DNA from: Anastrepha obliqua
Taxonomy: Eukaryota; Arthropoda; Insecta; Diptera; Tephritidae
DNA length: 64,000 nt
NCBI RefSeq assembly: GCF_027943255.1
Contig: NC_072895.1
Span: 34,632,001-34,696,000, forward strand
Reading direction: 5' to 3'
Shown: positions 1-10,900 of the stretch, in pieces
How the letters are laid out: each line of letters opens with the position of its first letter
Position numbering within the stretch: position 1 is the first letter of the stretch
The notes under the pieces: model-generated
Database searches by the model: none
Told to the model about the DNA's origin: nothing
Seen by the model: only the letters and a program-made list of their open reading frames with translations
Made by a program: the position numbers and the translations under genes

Positions 1-430
1 GAGCAATCCGAGAAAGGTAGGTGGACCTTTGAACTGATTCCGAACATTGCGAGGTGGATTGAGCAAAAACACTTTTGTATCACACAGTTGCTGACTGGAC
101 ACGGTTGCTTCAGAGCATATCTACACAGGTTCCATCTTGAGGACGACCCGCACTGCCCGCAGTGCCCCGAAGAACAAGAAACGTCGAGGCATATCTTGTT
201 TCAATTCCCGCGGTTCATTAATTAGTGAAATATGCTTGAGGGAGCGTTTGGTGAAAACATAAGTGAGACAAATCTTATCCCACATATGTGCGAAAACGAA
301 GAAAACTGGAAAATTACACGTGTAGTGGCCGCAAATATCATGAAGAACCTTTAATACGCGGAATATGCACGTAGGCCCCTAGAAAGAGCTCCTTAACACA
401 ATGTACAGAACAGAATGACAATAATAGACG
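1..430 (+). mobile_element. R1-clade LINE, 3' coding end (fragment)
   Basis: From base 1 the frame reads as the C-terminal tail of an R1-type non-LTR retrotransposon polyprotein. It has an LTGHGCFRAYLHRF stretch, then a C-x2-C…H…(C replaced) zinc-knuckle region with ETSRHILFQF. A stop interrupts it at about 223, and the reading resumes in another frame up to VVAANIMKNL near 352. The element is cut by the window edge, so only the tail after RNase H is visible. It is a dead copy. The R1 clade is inferred from the word pattern, and a Jockey or LOA relative is possible. Confidence 0.6.
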
Positions 431-478
431 ATTGAGTAATAATATACTCACATTAGTTCCAGGAGGACATACCGTAGG

Positions 479-960
479 ACATGAGGGGGGTTTGGTTGGG
501 TTAAAGTCTCACACCACGGCTCTGGCCATAGACTTTTGATGCTTCCCCTCCTCCACAAAAAGAATAAAAAAAAGTGTGGGGGATATATGTTCGACGTACT
601 CATCATAAGCAAGCTCGTCCACTCTCTCATTTCCTTCTGTTCCCTTGTGCCCTGGTACCCAGTAATTTGTAATCCGTCTATTCTCGCAAAGTTCGCTCAT
701 TTTGGATCTAAAGTGTTGGATGCATTCAGGGCTAGGCATTACAGCCATTATTGCTTTAGTAGCAGCTTGACTATCGATAGAGATGTTTGCGTGAGTGTCG
801 AGGAGAGTAAATTCTTGCACTAATTCAGCCCTTTAAACCCTTCTGCCAGCCACTCTGTTCTATTACAAGGCTTTCGCAAGAGTCCCAAAGTTTACTTGTG
901 GAATAATGTAGTCCGACCTTCCGTTTATGCCCTGTAACTGACTGTGACCAAAACGCCTTG
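479..960 (-). mobile_element. LINE RNase H domain fragment
   Basis: On the minus strand about 820 to 600 encodes part of an RNase H domain of a non-LTR retrotransposon. It shows a DTHANISIDSQAATKA stretch (acidic residue plus S-Q-A), then WVPGHKGTEGNERVDELA, the hallmark end of RNase H1 in R1/Jockey-type LINEs. It runs opposite to the LINE at 1–430, so it is a separate insertion. Frame breaks follow on both sides. Bases 479–545 share words with about 3065–3125 (GGAG…AAGCAT…GACTTTAA), suggesting a related element end there. Confidence 0.6.
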
Positions 961-2176
961 GTGAGAATTGTCGAGTCTTTTCTCAGTCCTAGTGCAGACC
1001 TTTTGGCTGAGTTATAAGGTGGCCTATGATAAAGTATATATCAAGGAGCTCCACCTTAAGGGAGACACTTCGCCGGGCAGCAATGGACAAGCGTCTAAGT
1101 GTTCGCGTCCAGTATATAAATTAAAATTATTAAAAAAATGTTTGTGCATTCAAGTGCAACGAATTATTTAAGCGAAAAAGCTGTTTAGGGCACAGTTCGT
1201 AAATATAAAAATATCATACATCCATAAAAATACGAATATGTGTATGTGTTTGTACGTAACATCGTCGATATATTGTACATATACATATATTTTTTCTCAA
1301 AAAGTATTGAAACTTCATGGACAATAAAAAAGCTGATATGCCTTATTGAAGGAATAAAATCAAGGATATAAAAATTAAATTACAACAAAAATAGGTATGC
1401 AATTTCAAAGTTGTTGCACAAAAGCTTGTAAAACAGAAAAATGTCGTCATGGACACCCACGTAGGTTCAATGAAAGTAAAGCAAAACGCAGTGCATACCA
1501 ATACATACACACATACATATGTCTGTATGTATGTATGTACGTATGACTGACTCGAATGTTTGCTTAACTTCAATACGACTGGTGCTTACATATGAAAGTA
1601 CATACATACATACATACACACACACATATATTCCTATTTGCAAAAACGAATGAAAATACGTGTTTTAGCCGGTTTTGAAAATTCTGTAGGTTGGTGCGCG
1701 ACACATCGCAGACATACGAGTATACTCCATTTCCGTGCCATATGCATAAAATAATTTATTATATCGACTACTCTGGCTAATGTTTTTTACCTGGCTGGCT
1801 TAGCGAATGTGTGATTGCTTTTTAATACGAATCTGAATCGTTTATATACTAAATTTCCACATTTGTATGAAATACTGTTCTGAGGGTAGAAAGAAATAAA
1901 TTCGTCAAGTTTAGCCATAATTGCGTTGCCCCACAGTCAGGCATTATTTTGCAAGTCTCATTTGACGTTTCTAAATCGCTTTAACCCTAATTTTGAAGAT
2001 CAGTACGACTGATCTTTTCTTTCGTTCAAAGTTCGTTCAGCAGCTGGCCAACCAAATCATAAGCGATATGCTGTAGCGTACAAACCATCTTCCATCTAAT
2101 CTCAAAGTTTGCTGGTGGATTGCATTTTATATCTAGAAAGTTTGAACTGAAGATATCTCTTACACAATATTTATGA
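961..2176. other. no gene seen; CATA/TATG microsatellites
   Basis: This stretch holds only short AT-rich frames with no recognisable protein. Runs of CATA/TACA repeats lie at about 1500–1550 and 1595–1630, of the kind common between fly genes. Nothing else can be supported. Confidence 0.6.
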
Positions 2177-3040
2177 AAATAAAGGGTGATCAATTTAGAG
2201 GCAACGGATTTTAAATTGAAATAAAATAACGAAAATTCAAGTTGATTGGGCAATTTGTATTATTTTTGTGTAGAACCATACATGACATTTATTTTTCAAA
2301 AATAATCCCTTTCAAATGTTGGCCGCCAATGCGCCGCAATTCGGCCGTAAACACCAATTTAGAATGACTCGCTGGAGGACTTCAGCCGGTATCTCGTGAA
2401 TAACTTTAGTAACAGATTTAGATTTAACCACAAAGCATTCAGACTTTACATACCCACACAAATAAAAGTCTTAAGTTCAGACATCACACGATCTTGGTAG
2501 CCAAGCGGCCAATCCACTGGTCTGAGACGAGAGATAAATCGCTCACCGAAACGACGACGCAGTAAATCTGTTATTTCACTGGTTGTATGGCAAGTAACGC
2601 CGTCTTGTTGGAGCCAAATGTGGAGATCACACCATCAAAAAAACATTTATCATGGCGCGATAGCGTTCGCCATTCACGGTTACTTTGGCGCCAGCCTCGT
2701 CTTTGAGAAAATATGGACCGATGATTCCTCCAGCTCATAAGCCGCACCAAACAGTTGTTTGCAATCGATGTAATGGCTGTTCTTGAATGGCTTCGGGTTG
2801 CTTTTCAGTCCAAATACGGCAATTTTGCTTATAGACGTAGCCGTTAAGTCAAAAATGGGTCTCATCGCTGAAAATTGCTAAGTTGGCCTGAGCCTGCAAT
2901 GAAAACTTTTCGCAGAGCGCCAATTTTCGTAATCCAATTGTACGATTTGTTAACGTTGTGGAGACGTAAGTCTTTCCATGATGAAATTTCAATGAATACT
3001 GAAAAAAATTATGTATTTAGTTTCACAGCAATCGCGCCTG
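2177..3040 (-). mobile_element. mariner-like (rosa/DD41D-type) transposase remnant
   Basis: The minus strand from about 2900 down to 2180 translates, with frameshifts and stops, as a transposase of the Tc1/mariner superfamily. It shows SDETHFWLNGYVYKQNCRIW (first catalytic Asp), TTVWCGL.AGGIIGPYF, a TVNGERYRAMI segment, and EIPAEVLQRVI…NW near the C terminus. An AAAGGGTGATCAATTTAGAGG-like end lies at about 2183, resembling the GGGTGATTTTTTA ends of the element at 40.6–41.6 kb. The other inverted end is not clear and may be lost. Frames are broken, so the copy is inactive. Confidence 0.6.
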
Positions 3041-3064
3041 ATCGCTGTGTACTTTTTGTTGTTG

Positions 3065-3860
3065 TTTTTTTACGAGGAGTAAGCATTGAAAGTCTGACCC
3101 CGTCGGTGTGGGACTTTAATGCAAACTAAACCTCCTACCGTCAAAGTACCGATCCCCTGGTACTACGGTCAAGTATTTCGTTGGGAGGCGGTTGGAGCAT
3201 TACACTCAACGTCAATTACTGTCGTGATGCAATACGTGAGAAGTTGCATCTATCTGTTACCACCCATTGTAAAATCATTTAAGGAGAGAGCCATTCTTGT
3301 CGGATCTGTCCCACTATGTCTTTGTCCATACCACAGAGAAGGCAGTTTCTAAGAATGGTATAGTCAGTTTACCTACATTTTCACCTCTGTGTAGGCTTCC
3401 TGGTTTATGTACATACTTGGCGTTCGCGCAGCCGCCTGGTCTGCTCGCTGTACCGCCGGAGCTGCATTATTTCGGCAGCCATGTGCGGTACTTTGTTCCA
3501 TGTATCCTGGCTCATCAACATCAGTGGCACTAGATTCTCGTGCGTGACGCTGCAGCCGAGACTATATTCGAGTTTAGTCTTCCGACTTCTGAGGCCGAGA
3601 TAAACGAAAAGCACATGTTCCGCGTCTTTCTCAACTGCTGGTGTACACTGCTCACAATATGGAGTCTCTTCGTATCCAAAGCGGTAAAAGTAAGCCTTAA
3701 AACAGTCGCGGCCGCTTAAGATTTGGGGGAGACTCCATCTCCCCGTGCTATCTCTGGAGCCAAGCTTCAACTTTGGGGATGAGACGGTGGGTTCACCTGT
3801 CTTTATTTGCATTGTCCCATTGTGCCTGCCTGGCTTTTCCTTGTGCTAACTGATAGCTTT
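3065..3860 (-). mobile_element. R1-type LINE C-terminal fragment
   Basis: Minus-strand bases 3812–3405 give a LINE polyprotein tail. It reads RWSLPQILSGRDCFKAYFYRFG, then C-x2-C with PAVEKDAEHVLFVY, i.e. the zinc-knuckle region with its last Cys replaced by Tyr, then a heptad-rich end. The same architecture is seen at 1–350 and 49.6–50.0 kb. The flank 3065–3130 resembles 479–545. The copy is truncated, with no reverse transcriptase or RNase H in phase. Confidence 0.55.
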
Positions 3861-5780
3861 AGGCTTGATTTATTTCATTGTTCGTACTCCATACATCTTC
3901 TGCGCTATCAGGTCGAGTGCACATTGACCAGCTATAATGAGCACCGCATCTTCTGAGATTGTTATCAAGGCAGAGCAGACTCTAAGAGCACAAAAGCGCT
4001 AGTTAGCGGAGTTAGCGCTTCTTACATATGCAGTGTACTTAAATGCCTCACCCGAGGATAGTAAGACGTTAGACCTCACTACTCTTGCCTGCCGTCTTGG
4101 TCCTCCAATGTGACGTGAGGCACTTTCTGATGGGCGCAATCGAGTTTCAATTATTCTTGTCTAATCAGTCGTTGTTCAAACGGCAACGAAATAACCGGAA
4201 CAAGAGTTGTGTAGATTTTTTTTTACATCACGAACACACTCTCAGCTTTGTCATAAACAAATCGTCACATCCCTTCTTAGGTCAGCAAATCAGTTGATTC
4301 CTTTCAGACCGTTAGTCGGACATTAGCGATTTTGTTTCTAAATTTTTCGTAAACAAACCTCTGTCATGACCCCTGTTCCGTCTACCAATCTGTTGATTCT
4401 TTCAAATTCCCCGAGGGCCGGTTAATGGTCCGATCTTGGCCTCATTTATAAAATCGTTTCAACATGCAGATATATATGTACATATGTACATGTTTTTCCG
4501 CTTAATTTACTTCTCCATTTTCATTAAAAAAATTAATAATTTACAAAAAAAAGTCGCCAAACGTAATTTCTCCAAAAATATCAATCCCATTAAATAGGTA
4601 ATAATAAAAGTGCGGCGCATGCATTAGAGACTTAGACCAAAGTTCATCTCCGACTGGTGAAGCTCGCGCTTGTCTATGGCGACCATTCGATGGCGGGATA
4701 ATAAAGATTATAGATGTTATTGACATCGGAAGAGTGGCGGTGAAATGGTTAAATGAGACTAAAAGCGCCCTTATACCAAATTGTATTCACTTCTATTGTA
4801 GATGTTTAACTTTCAAAATTATTTTTCAGAAAATATTTCTTTAGGATATTGAATCGGTGTGACCTATAATTAAGCAAGCCTTGTAAGTGTCAATAAAATT
4901 TATTATATCGCTATGGGGTTGGGAACACAATCAAACTACTGGACCTTCCGCTGGTAGGACTTTGAAAATATAATCAGTTGTGAAAGCTTTCCCGTTTTAC
5001 ATTCTTTTTTTGTGATTTAGTGTAAAACCTAATTCCTAATTTTGATAGGTATTACTACTTAGATATATTAAAAGCAGTACATTAATCGAAGAAAATATTT
5101 ATTATTCAATATGTTATAAAAATATTAAAGTAATTTTACGTTTTGACATTGCCGAATCCACCGAATCATCTACCAAGAGGGGGGAAAAGTCCTACAAAAA
5201 ACGGCATCACTGCGCCTGATTGCCAAAATATTTCTTGCATTATTAAATTTTTTATCATTTGCATGGATGATTTATTGGGGTTAACTTGAGATTGGACACT
5301 TTTAGTGTAGGTGATGCAAATGTTATTTGCTAAAAATTAAAGATTTTGGTTACTTATTGTCAAGTAATATAAATTACCATAACAGAGAACAGTGAGCAAA
5401 AAGCAGCGACGGCAGTATAAAACGCGTTTTAAGATATTCGACAATAGACTGAGGTGTGTAGGCAAAGCTCTGGCAATTCGACGCACAGCAGAGATGCAAA
5501 CGTTCATACATTTATAGGTATATTCTTATGTACATATGTTTGTATGCACATGTGTGTATTAGGTGTGTAATCAAGTTGAGCTGCTGCCTACACTTGTTGT
5601 TTTCTACCTACATACGTACGTATGTACGTGAGGGGACATAACGATCGTGCTTTTAGACATAGTGTTGCTCGTAACGCAGCACATGTAGGGGAGGGGAATG
5701 CAATTTTGAAGCCCACTATGCTTTCTAAACCCGACGCTTTGCGCTGGTTGAGTTGACGAGGTCGAAAGTTGTTCCAGCCA
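3861..5780. other. intergenic; no gene recognised
   Basis: No frame here resembles a protein. The stretch is AT-rich, with ATGTACATA-type simple repeats at about 4470–4490, 5515–5560 and 5605–5630. A TATAAAA word at about 5416 has no initiator at the right distance. It lies directly upstream of the promoter proposed at 5793 and may hold regulatory DNA that cannot be read by eye. Confidence 0.5.
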
Positions 5781-5792
5781 CAAATTGAATGA

Positions 5793-5827
5793 TCAGTTCG
5801 CTTTGAGCATTGCTACGCGTTGGACGC
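5793..5827 (+). promoter_or_regulatory. Inr + DPE core promoter of the SAXO-like gene
   Basis: TCAGTT at 5793–5798 fits the fly initiator TCAKTY. Taking its A (5795) as +1, bases +28 to +33 (5822–5827) are GGACGC, which satisfies every position of the downstream promoter element consensus at the exact required spacing. There is no TATA box about 30 bp upstream. The site is 454 bp upstream of the ATG at 6249. Confidence 0.55.
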
Positions 5828-6248
5828 GATCTTCGGAAAATTGTGATTTCTAAACGAAAAACGAAACGACTGACACACTACCACATTCAACAAGGCATTA
5901 ACCAGCAAACCAACAATTAAAAAATAGCCATATAAAAAAAGAGAAGAATAGAGCAAATACAAAAAACGAAGAGCTAAAAAAACATTGAATATTTTTATAG
6001 CGTTAGTTTCAGATTCTGTGCTTGTGTGTTTTGGTATGAATTTGCTTGGAATACAAGTTTTTTACTAGTGTTTTGTGCTATTTTTTATTTATTAAAAAAA
6101 AGTTTTATCCTAACAAAATTGGCGTGCTCGGTGAATTGTTTTGCGCGAAAATCCTTGAATCGAATTTTTTTTTTCAGAAATATCGACTGCATTCTAATAA
6201 ATCATTCAGTTAATTTTGTTATAAATTCCCAATTAAAACCTTGATAAA
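5795..6248 (+). other. predicted 5' UTR with one upstream ORF
   Basis: An A-rich leader runs from the proposed start at 5795 to the ATG at 6249. It contains one noticeable upstream ATG at 6036 that opens a 10-codon frame ending in TAG at 6066–6068. The main start context (TTGATAAAATGG) is a good fly context. The uORF could damp translation, but this is inference. Confidence 0.4.
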
Positions 6249-7955
6249 ATGGTCTCGAAAGGCAGCAAAAAGAAGCAACAGCAAGTGAGTGGTCATAGCA
6301 GCAGAGACAGTAAAAATGCTGCCAGCAGCAGCAGTTTCACCTCTACCTCCTCGACCACTGTGGTGCGTACGGCTGACACCGGCGCAGAGACAGCGTCAAA
6401 CAGTAAGACGGTGTTGGAGGCGACTCCTACAACATCGCAGTCGATACAGTTGCCTGCGTGGACGAAAACTTCACAGCAGGTAAAAAACCATGAATCGGCG
6501 ACAAGCGGCAAATCGACGCTGTCAACAACGTACGCAGGTACGCAATCGCAAACACAGTTGTTCAAGAGCAGCAGCAGCAGCAGCAGCAGCCACATTGAAT
6601 CGAGGTCAGAGCAGCAACAGCAACTGCAGCAAGGTGGGCAGCAGGAACAGCTATTTGAGTTAGTCAGCAACGCAGGCGGCGGTGATACTGCGCCAATTGT
6701 TTCCATAATGACGGACACCTTAAAATCGACGAATGCATCATCCTCATCATCCTCATTTCAACAGAAATCAGAATACTATGAAGAGATCTCAGGCGATTTT
6801 TCGAATTCCAAAGTTATATCATCCATCGATCTGCTTGAAAGTGATAAAAAGGAGCCGGTTTTCTCAGTGCCGATCGATGTCATTGAGGTAGTTGGAGGCG
6901 GTAGTAGCACCAACATTGGCAGTTTCAACACAGCATATTCCTCATCCTCCCAGTCACAAACCGGTGCAATCACCAGCATCAGCAGCTCCAACTTTGCACA
7001 AATGCAGTCCATGAGCAGCAGCAGTAAGGTCATTGATGGAGGAATTACGTTTTCCAACATGTCCACTGAAAACTCAAAGTCGTCGTTGTCTACCTCGAAA
7101 ACAGCAAAGTCGGGCAAAGTCACATCAACTAATGTTGAAATGACATCATCGTCAAACAAGTTTTCAGCAAATGATGTGAACAGCAGTAGCTATACGTCGT
7201 ACTCGACGACTGATGGTCATGTTATTAATGGTGGTACAACAACACCAGCAATAGCGCCGCCAAACAAAACTTCAACGGTATACGCAAAAGACACACAGAA
7301 AGCAATCAATGACGACACTTATTCCACCACCTCCGCTGCAATTCAGAGCTACTCAACACAAGCTAATACGTCACAGAGTAGCATAGATAAGAAAATAAAG
7401 AGTGACGTCGTGAATAGCAAACAATTAGCGTCCAAAAAGTCAACGAAAACGTCTTCGGAAATTGAGCAAAATATCTCTGAGCAAACAATCGAACAAAGCT
7501 CGCTCAAGAAAAGTAAGTCCACGTCAAAGAAAGAGGTGTACGATGTGAAAACTAAAAGATGGACAGAGTTGAACGAAAAAACCGGCATTAGCGCCACGAA
7601 CAAAAAGCATCCAACTATTGAGCGCTACGTTAGTCGTGAATCGGATGGGACATACAAAATTACGTATAAGAAAAAAATATTCGATCAGCGTGCGAACAAG
7701 TGGAAAATCATCGAAGAGAAGACGGTGGACAGTGCTCATGATACACACTACCCTGAAATAGTTGATGATGTCATCAATACAACGACGACCACATACACAA
7801 CCAAAGTGTATGACACCACAAGTGGGGAGTGGAAAGTTGTTGAAGAGAAATCGTTTGTGGACGCAAAAGCTTTCGTGCCAAACGACATTGTTCGCGAAAT
7901 CGAAAAAGACAATACTGATGTGGCGAACATAACAACAACGACCGAAGTAACAAAG
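6249..7955 (+). CDS. exon 1 of the SAXO-like gene (residues 1–569)
   Basis: This exon opens with MVSKGSKKKQQQ and is rich in Ser, Thr and Gln, with (AGC)n/(CAG)n-coded homopolymers at about 6570–6640. From residue 430 it turns into ordered sequence with repeated motifs beginning at about 430, 477 and 520 (VYDVKTKRWTELNEKT, IFDQRANKWKIIEEKT, VYDTTSGEWKVVEEKS). The donor after ACAAAG at 7955/7956 is GTAATT. Without splicing the frame runs seven more codons to a stop at 7976. The next motif copy sits at the first residues of exon 2, which supports the junction. Confidence 0.85.
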
Positions 7956-10900
7956 GTAATTATTACTTATGTATAAATATGTATGCCCGTATATACAATT
8001 TGCGCATTCATTAGGGTACCCTTTGGATTTTTATAAGAAACATTTGGATTTTTGGAAAAATTGTATGGCTATCTATTACTAGATTTTTTTAGATAGATTA
8101 TTTTCTTTATTATGGTAATATACACAAATATCTTAAAAACTATTTATAACGAATATCGACATCGACCCAAGTGGGTGCCAATTCAATTGGCATTGAAAGC
8201 CAAATTTGTTTCAAATAAAATGCGCAAAGCTGAATTATATTCGTTTACAATGCAGTTCACGATCTTTTTTGTTTCAAAGCACTAGTGATAAACTCAACTA
8301 GATTATTCCAACCGCCTGAACCAACTCCATTCAATGTATTTTAACTTCCTCTTGGTCTACATGTTGTCTGATTGTTTCAAAATAGGGCACCTACCTAAGA
8401 AGTGTGCTATGTATTCTAATTCGTTTGAGTTACAAATACAGCCGTTTAAATTTTTGGGGCCTCCGAGGTAAATAAGACCGCATTTGGTCTTCAAAACCCA
8501 CGATATTTTATAATTTTGAACCGCATCGTTGAAATAGCTTTTACCAATATGATGATCAAGGTCCTTGTATGTGCAAGTACTTTTCAACGCTCTTTCACAC
8601 AATCTCTGTTTGTGCGTCGTGCACACAGTTGCATCTATGTTAGTATTTCATAGCCTTCAATCTGAAATGTCGTAAGTCAGATTTAAGTTTAATTCTCTGT
8701 CTAAGTCGTGAACTGCTTTTGCTCAAAATATTTGTCTTTGTAGGATAATTTCTGAGAATTCATGTGGCAATCTACGAGTATTAGCATCATAATCAAATAA
8801 GGTCATATGAATATGTTTTAGGTGAAGTTGTAAGTAACGGCGGCCGCCGTAGCCGAATGGATTGGTGCGTGACTACCATTCGGAATTCAGGGAGAACGTA
8901 GGTTCGAGTCTCGGGGAAACACCAACACGAAGAAAAAGTTTTTTCGAATAGCGGTCACCCCTCGTCAGGCTATAGCAAACCGCCGAGTGTATTTCTGTCA
9001 TAAAAAAGCATAAAAAATATTTACCGTTTGGAGTCGTCTTGAAGTTGTAGGTGCCTCCATTTGTGGAATAACATCAAGACGCACACAACACATAGGAGGA
9101 AGAGCTCGATCAAACACCTAAAAAAGGGTGTACGCGCGAATTATATATATATATTTTTTTTTTTAATTTTATATATATATATATTTTCAAATATATATAT
9201 ATATATATATATATGTAATTAATTCAAAGGATAAATTAGAAAGCCAGTTTCTAAAAGAAGTTCAAAATCAAGTTCAAAATTCTTTTTAAAAAATGCAACT
9301 AAGCTTGATCTACTTCTTCAAGTAATATCCACTTTCTAGTAATATCTAGTGAGGTACCATCGATCCCTGTTAACAAATAAAACATCAAAATAAAGGAGAA
9401 GGCAAGGCATGACACACAAATTAATTTAAAAAAAATCATATGCGGTTTGTTGTTGTCATACAGTTTTAAGAAACTCGCTCAATATAAGCATGCTTCTAAG
9501 GCAAATTAGTAGCTTTGAATCAGTAACAAACACGCAAATGCAAAACAAAAAAATGAATATGTCTTGGGAAGAATGGCTTTGAACAAACTAACTATATGTC
9601 ACGGAAAAATACTCTAGGCCACAACGGCAGCAAAATATAATCCCTTAATAATATTATTATAACCATACACATTTGGCTTCGTTAGGCCTAATTCTTCCTA
9701 CCGCAAATCATGGTGTAAATCATAATTTATTCTCACAAATGGAGGCATATACGAGTGCATAAAAAATAAAAGACACCCTAATGTACTTATGTATGCATGT
9801 ATCAATAGGCAGCTTTTTGGCTCAGAGAAAAATAAATTCTTACTACTACTTGTTTCAAGAGAATTGTTTCATACCTGTACACAGAGCAGGTGAGCGTCAA
9901 CTTGGTTATGCTCTCATAAAGAAGCAAGTAAAAGCTAAATAATAGAGAGCTAAATACAAATACGCGCACTTACTTACATATATATAATATTGTTATTGTA
10001 TAAACATTTTCACATTCCATGCAGTGCTGCCGCTTTGCTCCGTATACGAGTACTTCAAAAGTGAGACGTTTTTTGCGAATTTTTGCCAATTTGCAAAAGA
10101 TATGGTACTTTATTTTTCGCTCATTTCGCTAGATGTTTAAATTTTAGGTGTAGCATAAGTTTTGATGTATTTTAAAGAGGCACAAAAAGTGAAAATTCGT
10201 ATAATTTGATTTTGATTTGAAAATTTGAAGCAAACATTCAATTCATTAATCCATCGAAATTTTGAAGCAGGTTAGGGTCAACTAAGTCTAACAGAAATGC
10301 ATTTGAGCAGATTGCATACGTTTTTAATTTACTATGCTTCCCTCATAGCTTTGCGGCTGCAGAGCCAATATTTGCGAATTTAAATTAATTAAAAATTAAT
10401 TAGTAGATGAATAAACCTTGCGTTAGAAACTGTTGAGAATATAATGCTTTCAAAATGTATACAAAACGAGTTTAGCTTGATCTTTCGTATACCGAAATTA
10501 CAGCATACACTTTGAATATATTGTATATAAGTAGAAGAAAACAAGTTACATATCTGCGAAAAAAAATTACTAAAAATCAGCGGTATTTTGTAGTCACTTA
10601 AAACGTTCACTTTGTTATACTAAAATTCACTTTGTTATAGAAAAATTCTGCATAGAAAGTTGAAAGCTTTGATGAACATTTAAAATATTTAGTAGAAACA
10701 TAGTTCTATGTTTATAATTTTGTAGCTCGGTGTGTATTAGAAGAAATCGTAGGGGTAGGAATTAATAGTAGTTTGAGCAAGTATACGAGTAATGATTCTT
10801 GCCCCTACGAAATTTATGCAAAATCTATGTGAAATCGTCACCCAATACTAAAAACAAATATTTATTCAATCGGACTATTTTTTGTTTTTAATTTTGACAA

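Noticed and set aside
5410..5425. TATAAAA as a TATA box
   Set aside because: No initiator at about +30 and no leader leading to a start. The Inr+DPE at 5793 explains the gene better.
6244..6249. 72-codon frame 6026–6244 before the giant gene
   Set aside because: It begins without an ATG. Only the 10-codon uORF from 6036 has a real start, and it is in another frame.
6293..6718. Cys/Leu-rich 141-codon minus frame opposite exon 1
   Set aside because: Antisense of Ser/Gln codon runs (AGC, CAG), which give Leu/Cys in reverse. No independent coding signal.
8841..8925. Possible tRNA gene
   Set aside because: A and B boxes are present but the acceptor stem does not pair, and a SINE body with a second copy follows.
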